Both the position numbers and the translations under genes were made by a program. 64,000 nucleotides of DNA from Sphaerisporangium krabiense (GTDB lineage Bacteria > Actinomycetota > Actinomycetes > Streptosporangiales > Streptosporangiaceae): NCBI RefSeq assembly GCF_014200435.1, contig NZ_JACHBR010000002.1:1106501-1170500 (forward strand), given 5' to 3'. This document shows, piece after piece, positions 46,043 through 55,568 of this stretch (its first letter is position 1; every line of letters begins with the position of its first letter). The notes below the pieces were generated by a model. The model saw nothing but the letters and a program-made list of their open reading frames with translations, was not told the origin of the DNA and ran no database searches.

Positions 46043-47666
46043 CCGCGCGGCGCCGCCCGCGTCCGCCCGGCTGCTGAGGAACCGCTACCGGCTCCTGCTG
46101 CGGCTCGGCAGCGGCGGCATGGGCGACGTCTGGCTGGCCGCCGACCAGGTCCTCGGCCGCCAGGTCGCGATCAAGGAACTGGTCGTCGCCGACGACGGCG
46201 AGTCGCTCCCCGTGCGGCGCGAGCGCGCGCTGCGCGAGGCGCGCGCCGCCGCGGGCGTCGAGCACCCCAACGTCGTCGAGATCTACGACGTGTTCGAGGA
46301 GCGGGGCCGCCCCTGGATCGTCATGGCCTACGTCAAGGGCCGCTCGCTGCGCGCCCTGATGGACGAGGGCAGGATGGAGGAGCGCGACCTGGCCAAGATC
46401 GGGGTCCGCGTCCTCGGCGCCCTGAACGCGGCGCACCGCGCCGACGTCCTGCACCGCGACGTCAAGCCCGCCAACATCCTGATCAGCGAGGCCGGCCGCG
46501 TCGTCCTGGTGGACTTCGGCATCGCCCACGTGTCCGGCCAGAGCACGCTCACCTCCCGCAACGGGTTCATCGGCACCGTGGAGTTCATGGCGCCCGAGCG
46601 GATCAGGGGCCACGTCCTCGGCCCCGCCTCGGACATGTGGTCCCTCGGCGTCACCTTCTTCTGGGCCCTTGAGGGGTACTCGCCGTTCGGCCGCGGCGAC
46701 GCGCTGCTCACGATGCGCGCCATCCTCGACGAGGACCCGCCGAAGCCCGTGCGCCCCGGCCCCCTGGCCGACGCGGTGGCGCGCCTCCTTCACAAGGACC
46801 CCGAGCGCCGGATGACCGGCCACGAGCTCGACCTGGTCCTGCGCTCGGTCATCGGCGGCGCCTCCCGGCCGCGTCCCAGACCCGGCGGCCCCGCCGTGCC
46901 GCCGGCGGCGCACCCGGCCGCCCGCCCGTCGCCCCCGCCCCCGAGCCCTCCGCCCCCCTCGGGTCCGCCAGGCTCGGGTCCTCCGCCCGCCGCTGAACCT
47001 CCGCCGTCCGGGCGCCCGGCGGAGCCGTCGCCCGCGCGTCCGGCCGGCCCGCCGGTGGCACGGCAGCGGCCCCGCTCGCCCGCGCCGGCGACGCCCCCCG
47101 TGGCCTCCGGATCCGCCGCCCGCTACGCGGCGATGGCCCCCGAGACCGCGGGCGAGCTGCTGGCCGAGGCCGAGCCGCGGTTCGCCGCCGGCGTCCTGCT
47201 CGCCCTGCCCGGCGCCAAGGCCGCCGCCGTGCTCGGGGCCGTCCCGCCCAAGGCCGCCGCCGGCATGCTCACGGCCATGGCGCACAGCCCCCGCGAGGCC
47301 GCCGCGGTGCTGCGGTTGCTGGCGCCCGCCCACGCCGGGCGCGCCGTCGACTACCTGGACAGGTCCGGCGCCGCCGCCCTGGTCGGCCGCGTGCGGCCCG
47401 GCGAGGCCGCGCGGATCCTCGCGCACGCCGGCCCGAAGACCGGGGCGGCCGTGCTGGACGCGCTGGCCGTGAACTCCGTCCTGGTCTCGCTGGTCGAGGC
47501 GATGGCGGAGCGGTCGGTGCGGCGGGCCGGCCGCGTGCTCGCCTACGTCCCGCCCGCCAAGGTCGCCACGCTGCTGACCTCCCTGCCGGACGAACTGTCC
47601 CGCGCCCTGCTGGACGCCCTGGACCCCTCGGCCCGCGACCGGGTGCGACGCCACCTGGGACGCTGA
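46035..47666 (+). CDS. Ser/Thr protein kinase with a C-terminal helical-repeat domain
   Basis: The kinase domain (about 15-280) is intact: Gly loop GSGGMGDV at 25-32, K47 in VAIKEL, catalytic D142 in LHRDVKPAN, DFG at 160-162, and APE in FMAPERI. A Pro-rich linker (about 285-360) follows. The C-terminal 180 residues are short helical repeats of the type AxLLAxxxPxxAAxLLxxLPPxxAA, resembling the N-terminal cytosolic domain of MgtE or FliG-like superhelices. There is no membrane helix and no PASTA domain, unlike PknB. The ATG overlaps the DUF4407 gene by eight bases. Confidence 0.88.
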   Translation: MTDRAAPPASARLLRNRYRLLLRLGSGGMGDVWLAADQVLGRQVAIKELVVADDGESLPVRRERALREARAAAGVEHPNVVEIYDVFEERGRPWIVMAYVKGRSLRALMDEGRMEERDLAKIGVRVLGALNAAHRADVLHRDVKPANILISEAGRVVLVDFGIAHVSGQSTLTSRNGFIGTVEFMAPERIRGHVLGPASDMWSLGVTFFWALEGYSPFGRGDALLTMRAILDEDPPKPVRPGPLADAVARLLHKDPERRMTGHELDLVLRSVIGGASRPRPRPGGPAVPPAAHPAARPSPPPPSPPPPSGPPGSGPPPAAEPPPSGRPAEPSPARPAGPPVARQRPRSPAPATPPVASGSAARYAAMAPETAGELLAEAEPRFAAGVLLALPGAKAAAVLGAVPPKAAAGMLTAMAHSPREAAAVLRLLAPAHAGRAVDYLDRSGAAALVGRVRPGEAARILAHAGPKTGAAVLDALAVNSVLVSLVEAMAERSVRRAGRVLAYVPPAKVATLLTSLPDELSRALLDALDPSARDRVRRHLGR

Positions 47667-47679
47667 CCCCGTGGGCGTG

Positions 47680-47712
47680 TGACAGCCGCCTGACAGTCGC
47701 ATGACAGCCCCG
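47680..47712 (+). promoter_or_regulatory. Three 11-bp direct repeats upstream of the surface-protein operon
   Basis: TGACAGCCGCC, TGACAGTCGCA and TGACAGCCCCG run head to tail at 47680, 47691 and 47702. The exact 11-bp period puts each TGACAG on the same DNA face, the hallmark of OmpR/PhoB-type response regulators or SARP activators. The array ends about ten bases before the -35 position implied by the -10 at 47745-47750, the place for an activator. Confidence 0.75.
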
Positions 47713-47744
47713 TCATGAAGCGTGGCCGTCCGGCGGCCCGCTCC

Positions 47745-47750
47745 GATGAT
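47745..47750 (+). promoter_or_regulatory. -10 element giving a leaderless surface-protein mRNA
   Basis: GATGAT ends six bases before ATG 47757. No Shine-Dalgarno sequence precedes either candidate start, so transcription probably starts at the ATG itself. The same geometry is seen at rarA. Confidence 0.45.
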
Positions 47751-47756
47751 CCGAGC

Positions 47757-50700
47757 ATGAGGAGAGCTCGAGCAACGCGCCGCCGTAGGCGAGGAGCGGT
47801 CGTGTGGGCCGCGATCAGCGCCCTGGTCATGGCGATCGCGCCCGTGCTCGGGGTGACGCCGCCCGCCGGGGCCCAGGCGGGCTCGATCACCATCGAGGCG
47901 CGCGACCTCGCCACGGGCGCGGCCCTGCCGGCGTTCCAGTACCTGGTCAACCTGGACAACTCACGCCTGCCGGACGACCCCGACCCGGCCCTGCGCACCG
48001 GCGTCGCCGCCACCGAGAGCAACAGCCCCATCGTCGCCAAGGGCGACCAGAGCAGGCCCGCCGTCGACCTGCCCGACGGACGCTACCTGATCTCGGTCAG
48101 GGCCGCCGGCCACAAGATGTGGGGCCGGCACATCACCCTGCCGCGCGACGCGGGGACGGTCCGCGTCGACCTGTCGGAGGCCAGCGAGGCCCACCCGCTG
48201 CCCCTGGGCAAGATCCGCGTCTTCGTCTTCGACGACTCCCGGTGGACCAACGGCGCCCCCGACACCGGCGAGGCCGGCCTCGGAGGCTTCCAGGTCACCC
48301 TGCGGGAGCAGACCGACTCCCAGGTCTCGGTGAACTACCACAACGAGCCGCTGTGCGGCGGGGACTGCCGCACCGCCTCCGACGGGTTCGTCCAGGTCGA
48401 CGACCTCGGCCCCGCCACCTACTTCATCTACGTGACGCCCCCCGACCACTGCGGCCGCGACGGTTCCGGCACCTGGACCCAGACCACCACCATCGACGGC
48501 GGCGTGGGCCTGCAGGCCGGCGTGGAGGAGGGCAGCGACGGCACCGGCGCGCCCGGCGAGGCCCTGTGGGAGCCGCCGGACCGCCGCACCGGCTACTGGT
48601 TCGGCTTCGTCTGCACGGCGACCGACTTCCCCGCGCCCGGCACCGGCTCCATCAGCGGCACCGCCAAGAACTGGAAGGCGTGGCCGCCGTTCGAGGTGCT
48701 GTCCACCGCCGAGCCGGTCGAGAGCCCGTACGTGGCCCTGACCAGCAGCGCCAACGACACCACCGTCTACGTGGGCCGCGGCGACGCCGACGGCGGGTTC
48801 CGGATCCCGCGCGTGCCGCCCGGCTCCTACATCCTGTCGATCTGGGACGAGCAGCTCAGCTACATCATCCGCTTCCTCCCCGTCGACGTCCCCGCCGGCC
48901 GGAACGTGGACCTCGGCGACGTGGGCGTGTCCCGCTGGTTCGGCTGGCTGTCCGGCCACGTCTACCAGGACACCGGCGTCGCCAAGAACGGCGACGCCCT
49001 GCCCGCGGGCAGCAAGGCGAACGGCGTCCGCGACTGCGCCGACCTCGGCGACGAGGACACCTGCGAGCCCGCCGTCCCGAACACCGACGTCGACCAGCGC
49101 TGGCGCGACGGCTCCATCAAGGACGCGACCTTCACCGACGCGCAGGGCCGCTACGAGTACACCAACGCCGAGGGCGGCCCGCTCGGCAAGTGGTTCATCG
49201 GCGAGACCGGCTTCTCCCGCTTCGGCACCACGGGGGCGTCCGTCCACAGCGAGTACGACCGCACCCGCGCGACCCGCGTGCCGACCGACGTCGGCGGCGG
49301 CCTGCTGACCAACCAGCTCGTCATCGAGGGCCACCACAGCGAGGTCGACTGGGGCAAGTACCAGTACCGCGACGACGAGCCCGGCCAGATCGTCGGCATC
49401 ACCTACTTCGCCACCACCCGCAACGAGTTCGACGCGCGCATGCAGGCCCACGAGGACTACGAGCCCGCCATCCCCGGCGTCACCGTGCGGCTGGAGGGCC
49501 CCGGCCCCGACGGCGTGCCCGGCACCGCCGACGATCCCGTGCTGAACGAGTACGTCACCGACCACTGGGAGCCATCGAAGGACTGCGACGTCCTCGACAA
49601 GGACGGCAAGGACATCGGGCCCCAGCTCCACCCGCTGATCGGCCCCAAGTGCGTCGAGGTCCCCGCCACCGGCAACGAGACCAAGGACGCGGCCTTCGAC
49701 GGCGGCTACGCCTTCTCCGACTACTGCCCGCCCGCCACCGGCGGCTTCGGCCACTTCGGCGACGAGGGCGAGACCGTCTGCCGCGACGGCAGCGCGCCCG
49801 TCCCGCTCGTGGCCGGCACCTACATCACCCACGCCGTCATGCCGGCCGCCGCCGGCGACGACCGGCCGTGCAACCCGGCGGGGGAGAAGTACGTCAGCGG
49901 CCCCGGCGGCACCGGCTGCCTGTACCGCCCGGTACGCGAGGAGGACGTCAACGTCGACCTCGGCGCCCAGTTCACCCCGGCCATCCCGCCGCCCGCCTGC
50001 GCCGGCGACCCGCACGTCATCGACCAGTCGACGCTGACCTCGCGCAGCCCCTACCACGGCGTCACCCCCAGCCCCTCCCGGCCGCTGTGCGACAAGCGGC
50101 TGGTCGTCCTGCAGAACAAGCAGAACGCCAACGCCGACTTCTTCCTGATGACCGCGTTCAAGAACGGCCCGGACGTCGCCGAGCCCGGCCGCATCGTCGG
50201 CCTGGTCTCCGACGACATCTACTTCGACCGCGACGCCAAGTCCATCTGGTACGGCGAGCCGCGGCCCATCGGGAAGATCCCCATCGGGATCCGCGACTAC
50301 AACTGGCGTCTGATCAGCACGGTCACCACCAGCGAGAACGGCTCCTACGAGGCCCTGCTGCCCTCCACCGAGACCTACAACTGCCCCATCCCGCAGGGAC
50401 CGTGCCCGGGCATGTACGTCGTGGTCGTCAACGACCCCGGCGACAAGGCGCACCCGAACCCCACCTTCAACCCCAACTACCTGACGGCGAGCTTCGCCTG
50501 GGACGTGTGGCCCGGCCAGACCGACCAGCTCGACACGCCCCTCGACCCGATCTCCGGCACGGCCTGCGAGCTGCCCGTCAACACCCCCGAGCTGCTCCAG
50601 GTGTCCAAGCCGTACGTCACCGCGGGCGACCCGCCCGAGGCGCGCCAGATCACCGTCCAGGGCGACTTCTTCGGCGCCGCACCCGGCTCGGTCGTGCTCG

Positions 50701-52640
50701 GCGACCCGGCCACCGTCCAGACCCGTGTGCTGACGACCGCCAACGGCGGCATCGTGAGCTGGGGCGATCGCAAGATCGTGATCCGCGTCCCGGCGACCGG
50801 CGTCCTGCCCACGCAGATCCGGCCGGGGCCGAAACAGCTCACCGTCCGCACCGCGGCGGGCGTCCCCACGCCCAACGGCCTGACCCTGCACGTGCGCGGC
50901 GAGGCCGGCGGCGTCGGCTACCTGCCGCCCGTCGTGAACGTCGCCGGGCCCGGCACCCCGGGCGCGATCCAGAGCGCCGTCAACGCCGCCGCCGACGGAA
51001 GCCTGCTCGTGCTCCAGCCCGGCGTCTACCACGAGAACGTCCTGCTCTGGAAGCCGCTCATCCTGCAAGGAGTCGGCCCCGGCGGCCTGGTCGGCGCCCG
51101 CGAGCAGCAGGAACGCGCCCCGGAGGACCCGAGGTTCGACATCCCCGGCACCGTCATCGACGGGCGCTTCTTCCATGACAACAAGCCCACCTGGACCGCC
51201 GCGCTGGCCGCCGCCGGCACGCTGGCCGGGGTGGACGCCGGCCACCCGGTGTTCGAAGGCGCCGGCATCACGGTCGCCGCCAAGACCCCGACCGCCTTCC
51301 CCTCCGGGACGCGCGCGGCCCGCATCGACGGCCTCGCCATCACCACCGGCCAGGGACAGGGCGCCGGAGGCGTCCAACTGCAGGCCTACGCCGCCAACCT
51401 GCAGATCACCAACGACGTCCTGGAGAGCGACGGAGGCATCTTCGCCGGCGGCATCGGCATCGGCCAGCCCTACTACGACTCCCACAACACCGGCGTGCGC
51501 ATCGCCCACGACCGCGTCATGGGCAGCGGCGGCCTCACCCGCTCGGGCGGCATCGGGATCTTCCGCGGCTCCGGCGGCTACGAGATCGCCGACAGCGTCA
51601 TCTGCGGCAACTTCGGGGTCGAGTACGGCGCCGGCATCTCGCACTGGGGCCTGTCACCCGGCGGCTCCATCCACGACAACAAGATCTACTACAACGACTC
51701 CGTCGACTCCGGGGCCGGCGTCACCATCGCCCAGGAGGTCCCCCAGCCCCTGCCCGACGGCACCACCCCGCTCGGCGACGGCTCCGGGGCCGTCGACCTC
51801 GACCGCAACGTCATCCAGGCCAACTACTCGGGCGACGACGCCGGCGGCCTGTTCGTCGAGGGCGCGCACACCGCGCGCGTCAACGTCCGCAACAACATGA
51901 TCGTGGACAACGGGGCGGCCGACCTCGGCGGCGCCGTCCTGCTGGACGACTCCTCCAACGTCGCCCTGGTCGGCAACACCCTGGCCAACAACGTGTCCAC
52001 CGCCTCCTGCGAGACCTGCGACACCACGCCGCACGCCGCCGGGCTCGCCGCCGAGGCCAACGACCCGCTGTTCCAGGCCACCCTGCCCCCGGGCGCGCCG
52101 AAGTTCTCCGACCCGGTCGCGCTGTTCGACAACATCTTCTGGCACAACCAGGCCTACACGCTCAGCCACCCCGGGCCCGGCGCCACGCTGGTCTCCGAGG
52201 GCTACATCGACATGGAGGTGCACGGCACCACCGGCGCCGCCGACACCTTCACGCCGCGCTACTCGCTGCTCGGCGCCGCGACCATCCGCGGCTCGGACGG
52301 GGCCGACCACCCGCTGCCCGGCGGCCAGGGCAACATCGTCGGCCAGGACCCGCAGTTCGTCCTGCCCTACACGCTGGAGCTGGCGGTCGCGGGCTCGCGC
52401 CTCGACCCGCAGATGGCAGCGGTCACCATCACCGGACAGGACCCGCCGGTCGGCCTCGCCGGCGACTACCACCTCAGGCCGACCTCACCGGCGATCAACA
52501 AGGGCCCGGCCTACGGCGACTACCCGGCCCCCAGGACCGCGACCAGCATCCCGGCGCCCACCGTCGACATCGACGGCCAGGCGCGCCCGGCCTCCCCCCA
52601 GCCCCTTCCCTTCGATCTTGGCGCGGACGAGGTGCGATGA
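47757..52640 (+). CDS. Very large secreted surface protein (SdrD-like beta domains plus parallel beta-helix)
   Basis: The 1,627-residue product has a signal peptide (about 1-40, RRRRR then a hydrophobic core, cleavage after GAQA). The N-terminal two-thirds carry several prealbumin/SdrD B-like folds, recognisable by repeats such as GDADGGFRIPRVPPGSYILSI, TDAQGRYEYTN and TSENGSYEALLPS. An IPT/TIG-like segment (about 930-1000) precedes a right-handed parallel beta-helix (about 1020-1500; many N-G-G ladders, PGAIQSAVNAAADGSLLVLQPGVYHEN type). No sortase motif or membrane tail is visible. ATG 47715 is an alternative start, but 47757 fits the leaderless promoter. One base separates it from the oxidase gene. 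Confidence 0.8.
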   Translation: MRRARATRRRRRGAVVWAAISALVMAIAPVLGVTPPAGAQAGSITIEARDLATGAALPAFQYLVNLDNSRLPDDPDPALRTGVAATESNSPIVAKGDQSRPAVDLPDGRYLISVRAAGHKMWGRHITLPRDAGTVRVDLSEASEAHPLPLGKIRVFVFDDSRWTNGAPDTGEAGLGGFQVTLREQTDSQVSVNYHNEPLCGGDCRTASDGFVQVDDLGPATYFIYVTPPDHCGRDGSGTWTQTTTIDGGVGLQAGVEEGSDGTGAPGEALWEPPDRRTGYWFGFVCTATDFPAPGTGSISGTAKNWKAWPPFEVLSTAEPVESPYVALTSSANDTTVYVGRGDADGGFRIPRVPPGSYILSIWDEQLSYIIRFLPVDVPAGRNVDLGDVGVSRWFGWLSGHVYQDTGVAKNGDALPAGSKANGVRDCADLGDEDTCEPAVPNTDVDQRWRDGSIKDATFTDAQGRYEYTNAEGGPLGKWFIGETGFSRFGTTGASVHSEYDRTRATRVPTDVGGGLLTNQLVIEGHHSEVDWGKYQYRDDEPGQIVGITYFATTRNEFDARMQAHEDYEPAIPGVTVRLEGPGPDGVPGTADDPVLNEYVTDHWEPSKDCDVLDKDGKDIGPQLHPLIGPKCVEVPATGNETKDAAFDGGYAFSDYCPPATGGFGHFGDEGETVCRDGSAPVPLVAGTYITHAVMPAAAGDDRPCNPAGEKYVSGPGGTGCLYRPVREEDVNVDLGAQFTPAIPPPACAGDPHVIDQSTLTSRSPYHGVTPSPSRPLCDKRLVVLQNKQNANADFFLMTAFKNGPDVAEPGRIVGLVSDDIYFDRDAKSIWYGEPRPIGKIPIGIRDYNWRLISTVTTSENGSYEALLPSTETYNCPIPQGPCPGMYVVVVNDPGDKAHPNPTFNPNYLTASFAWDVWPGQTDQLDTPLDPISGTACELPVNTPELLQVSKPYVTAGDPPEARQITVQGDFFGAAPGSVVLGDPATVQTRVLTTANGGIVSWGDRKIVIRVPATGVLPTQIRPGPKQLTVRTAAGVPTPNGLTLHVRGEAGGVGYLPPVVNVAGPGTPGAIQSAVNAAADGSLLVLQPGVYHENVLLWKPLILQGVGPGGLVGAREQQERAPEDPRFDIPGTVIDGRFFHDNKPTWTAALAAAGTLAGVDAGHPVFEGAGITVAAKTPTAFPSGTRAARIDGLAITTGQGQGAGGVQLQAYAANLQITNDVLESDGGIFAGGIGIGQPYYDSHNTGVRIAHDRVMGSGGLTRSGGIGIFRGSGGYEIADSVICGNFGVEYGAGISHWGLSPGGSIHDNKIYYNDSVDSGAGVTIAQEVPQPLPDGTTPLGDGSGAVDLDRNVIQANYSGDDAGGLFVEGAHTARVNVRNNMIVDNGAADLGGAVLLDDSSNVALVGNTLANNVSTASCETCDTTPHAAGLAAEANDPLFQATLPPGAPKFSDPVALFDNIFWHNQAYTLSHPGPGATLVSEGYIDMEVHGTTGAADTFTPRYSLLGAATIRGSDGADHPLPGGQGNIVGQDPQFVLPYTLELAVAGSRLDPQMAAVTITGQDPPVGLAGDYHLRPTSPAINKGPAYGDYPAPRTATSIPAPTVDIDGQARPASPQPLPFDLGADEVR

Positions 52641-52641
52641 C

Positions 52642-53826
52642 ATGAGACGAAGGGACCTTCTCAAGGCGGGAGCCCTCACGGGCGGCCTGCTCGTCGGAGG
52701 GCGGGCCCTCACCGGCACCGCCCAGGCCGCCGGGCAGACCACGATCTCCCTCGCCGGGACCGACGGCCACATCATCCTCCCCGGCCGGGCCCCGCTGTAC
52801 GTGTTCGGGTTCGTCGCGGTGCCGGCGACCATGTCCGTCAACGACCTGGTCGCCACCTACAAGGGCAAGGCGCGGCATGTCTCGCCCGTCCTGGACGTCA
52901 AACAGGGCGACGACGTCTACATCACCCTCACCAACCTCGGGCTGGTCGGCCGTCCCGACCTCGTCGACTCCCACACCATCCACTGGCACGGCTTCCGCAC
53001 CCCCACCGCGCTGTTCGACGGCGTGCCCGAGGTGTCGGTCGGCGTGCCGATCCACCGCCGGTTCACCTACTACTACCGCCCGCACGACCCGGGCACGTAC
53101 ATGTACCACTGCCACTTCGAGGACGTCGAGCACGTGCAGATGGGCATGACCGGCATCGTCTACGTCCGGCCCGCCCAGGACGGCGACCCGGCCCCGGACC
53201 CGCTGCACCGGACCACGTCCTACGCCTACAACGACGGCGACGGCTCCACCGCCTACGACCGGCACTTCGCGATCCTGCTCAACGAGATCGAGGAGCGCGA
53301 GCACGACGCCGACGAGCTGATCCAGGAGTTCATCTTCACCGACTACGACCCCCAGTACTTCACGATGAACGGCCGGGTCTACCCGCAGACCGTCCTTCCT
53401 GCGGGCGACCCCTCGCTGCCCTACCAGCCGGTCTCGTCGCTGATCCAGGCCAACCCCGGCGACCGGGTGCTGCTGCGGCTCGCCAACCTCGGATACCTGC
53501 AGCACGCGATGCAGCTCCCGGGGATCCCGCTGAAGGTCGTCGGCGAGGACGCCACGCTCCGCAAGGCGCCGTACGTCACCAACACCCTCTACATGGGCCC
53601 CGGCGAGGCGCGCGACGTGCTGTTCACCGCCCCGCCGTTCAACCCCTCCGCGCCGGTCGCCTCCGACGCCCGGGGAGCGTACAACACCTATCTGTTCAAG
53701 AACCGGGACTTCCGGCGCCTGACCAACCGCGGCGCTCCGGGACTCGGCGGCATGGTGACGGAGGTCAGGGTGTACCAGGGATCGCCGCTGCCCGCGCAGA
53801 CCGTGGTGGGGGAGACCTATGCGTAG
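52642..53826 (+). CDS. Tat-exported two-domain multicopper-oxidase-like protein (with type 1 copper site)
   Basis: The 394-residue product begins RRRDLLKAG, a twin-arginine signal. Domain 1 has H114-W-H116-G and the cluster H156-C157-H158 followed by H164 and M169 (YHCHFEDVEHVQMGM). This gives a type 1 copper Cys and half of a trinuclear site, as in type-B two-domain oxidases. Domain 2 has only a weak equivalent (NLGYLQHAMQLPG) and lacks HPxHxH. It may be active alone, as an oligomer or with the next protein. GAGGTG lies seven bases before ATG 52642. The stop overlaps the next gene by eight bases. Confidence 0.85.
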   Translation: MRRRDLLKAGALTGGLLVGGRALTGTAQAAGQTTISLAGTDGHIILPGRAPLYVFGFVAVPATMSVNDLVATYKGKARHVSPVLDVKQGDDVYITLTNLGLVGRPDLVDSHTIHWHGFRTPTALFDGVPEVSVGVPIHRRFTYYYRPHDPGTYMYHCHFEDVEHVQMGMTGIVYVRPAQDGDPAPDPLHRTTSYAYNDGDGSTAYDRHFAILLNEIEEREHDADELIQEFIFTDYDPQYFTMNGRVYPQTVLPAGDPSLPYQPVSSLIQANPGDRVLLRLANLGYLQHAMQLPGIPLKVVGEDATLRKAPYVTNTLYMGPGEARDVLFTAPPFNPSAPVASDARGAYNTYLFKNRDFRRLTNRGAPGLGGMVTEVRVYQGSPLPAQTVVGETYA

Positions 53827-55498
53827 GCACCTGCGCAGGGCGGCGGTCGTGGCCGCCGCCCTGCTGGTCGCGTTCGCGCCCAGCGCCGAGGCCCAGGCCC
53901 CGGCGCCGCCGCGCCAGGGGATGGTCTGCGCAGACGGCCCCGACTTCGACCTGACGGCGACCCGCGGCTACGCCGAGACCCCGGACGGCAACAGCGTCCT
54001 GATGTGGAGCTACGCCCCCACCGGCGGCGCCTTCCAGAGCCCCGGCCCCGTGCTCTGCGTCGAGCAGGGCGCGACGGTCACGGTCCGCCTGCGCAACGAC
54101 CTCACCGAGCCCGTCTCGATCGTCTTCCCCGGCCAGACCGGGATCCAGGGAAGCGGCAGCCCCGGACTGCTCGCCGACGAGGCTCCCCCCGGCGGCCAGG
54201 CCACCTACACCTTCACCGCCGGCGAGCCCGGGACCTACGTCTACGAGAGCGGCACCGACCCCGCCAAGCAGGTCGAGATGGGCCTCTACGGCGCGCTCGT
54301 CGTCCGTCCGGCCGGGCACCCCGACTACGCCTACGACGCGGCGACGCGGTTCGACCCCCGCCGCGAGTACCTGCTGCTGCTCAGCGACATCGACCCCGAC
54401 CTGCACCACGCCGTGGAGACCGGCGCCCCCTACGACTTCGGGACGCTGCGCAGCCGGTACTTCGCCATCAACGGGCGGCAGTTCCCCGACACCCTCCAGG
54501 ACAACGGCGTCTCCTGGCTGCCCGCGCAGCCGTACGGCGCGCTCGTCCGCGTCAAACCCTACGACGCGACCGGCAACCCGCTGCCCGCGCTGATCCGGAT
54601 GGCCAACGTCGGCACGCTCAACCACCCCTTCCACCCGCACGGCAACCACATCAAGGAGATCGCCCAGGACGGCAGGCCGCTGCGGACCCCGGCCGGCGGC
54701 GACGCCTCCGGCGACCACTTCGCCGCCACCATCGGCACCGGCCAGACCGAGGACTACCTGTTCTCCTGGACCGACCAGGACTCCTGGGACGCCGGGAGCA
54801 ACCCCCTGCCGTCCTCCGTGGCCGCCCCCGACTACCGCAACCTGGACTTCAAGGGCGGCGACACCTGGTCCAGCGGCGGCGCCTACCTCGGCGCCAAGGG
54901 CACCCTGCCCGTGGGCACCACCTCGCAGAACATCTGCGGCGAGTGGTACTTCCCCTGGCACAGCCACGCGCTCAACGAGTTCACCAACTACGACGCGGGC
55001 TTCGGCGGCATGGCCACCCTGCTACGGGTGGACCCGCCCGGCGGGTGCGCCGCCGCCGCGGGCTCCGCCGCCGTCACGGCCGGCGTCCTGGACTCCGGCA
55101 ACGTCGCCGCGCTCGCCGCCGCCGACGCCTCCTACTACCGGGTCGGCTCCACCACCACCGGCGCCAGGACCACCGACTGGTACGGCGGTTTCGCCGGCGT
55201 GCCCGCCGGGTCCACCGCGCTCACCGTCACCTACACCGGCCGCGACTCGATCGCCGCGCTCCCCACCACGCTGTGGATCTGGAAGTGGTCCACCGGCACA
55301 TGGACCCAACTCGGCCCCGCCGCCACGATCGGCACCACCGACACCACCCTGACCAGAACCGTCCCGGCCCCCGAGTCCCCCTACATCGGAACAGGCGCCA
55401 ACGCCGGCAAGGTCCGCGTCCGCGTCCTCACCACCGGCGCCGCCACCCCCTTCGTGACGCAGGGCAACCTGCTCAAACTCACCTACGACGCGCCATGA
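53819..55498 (+). CDS. Secreted multicopper-oxidase-like protein with ligands only in domain 2
   Basis: The 559-residue protein has a signal peptide (1-26) and two cupredoxin folds. Domain 1 has lost its ligands: VSIVFPGQTG stands where HxHG is expected and YVYESGTDP where YHxH is expected. Domain 2 keeps H269-P-F-H272-P-H274-G and H381-S-H383 ... M398, but Ser382 replaces the type 1 copper Cys. About 150 residues of beta-sandwich-like sequence follow. The retained ligands are those the preceding protein lacks. The ATG overlaps the preceding stop, with GGGGGAG upstream, so the two are co-translated. Confidence 0.82.
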   Translation: MRRHLRRAAVVAAALLVAFAPSAEAQAPAPPRQGMVCADGPDFDLTATRGYAETPDGNSVLMWSYAPTGGAFQSPGPVLCVEQGATVTVRLRNDLTEPVSIVFPGQTGIQGSGSPGLLADEAPPGGQATYTFTAGEPGTYVYESGTDPAKQVEMGLYGALVVRPAGHPDYAYDAATRFDPRREYLLLLSDIDPDLHHAVETGAPYDFGTLRSRYFAINGRQFPDTLQDNGVSWLPAQPYGALVRVKPYDATGNPLPALIRMANVGTLNHPFHPHGNHIKEIAQDGRPLRTPAGGDASGDHFAATIGTGQTEDYLFSWTDQDSWDAGSNPLPSSVAAPDYRNLDFKGGDTWSSGGAYLGAKGTLPVGTTSQNICGEWYFPWHSHALNEFTNYDAGFGGMATLLRVDPPGGCAAAAGSAAVTAGVLDSGNVAALAAADASYYRVGSTTTGARTTDWYGGFAGVPAGSTALTVTYTGRDSIAALPTTLWIWKWSTGTWTQLGPAATIGTTDTTLTRTVPAPESPYIGTGANAGKVRVRVLTTGAATPFVTQGNLLKLTYDAP

Positions 55499-55568
55499 GT
55501 CCCAACACGCGCACAACCCACGCCCAAGCGGGACGCCCTCCCCAAGCTGATCTACGACGCGCCATGAG
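55483..55568 (+). repeat. 17-bp direct repeat spanning the end of an oxidase gene and its spacer
   Basis: CTACGACGCGCCATGAG occurs at 55483-55499, across the stop of the second oxidase-like gene (LTYDAP-stop), and again at 55552-55568, where it would again read YDAP-stop. CATGAGGAC-N4-ATGCG also recurs at 55563 and 55695. The 209-bp spacer therefore looks like the decayed remains of a local duplication. No intact gene was found in it. Confidence 0.6.
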
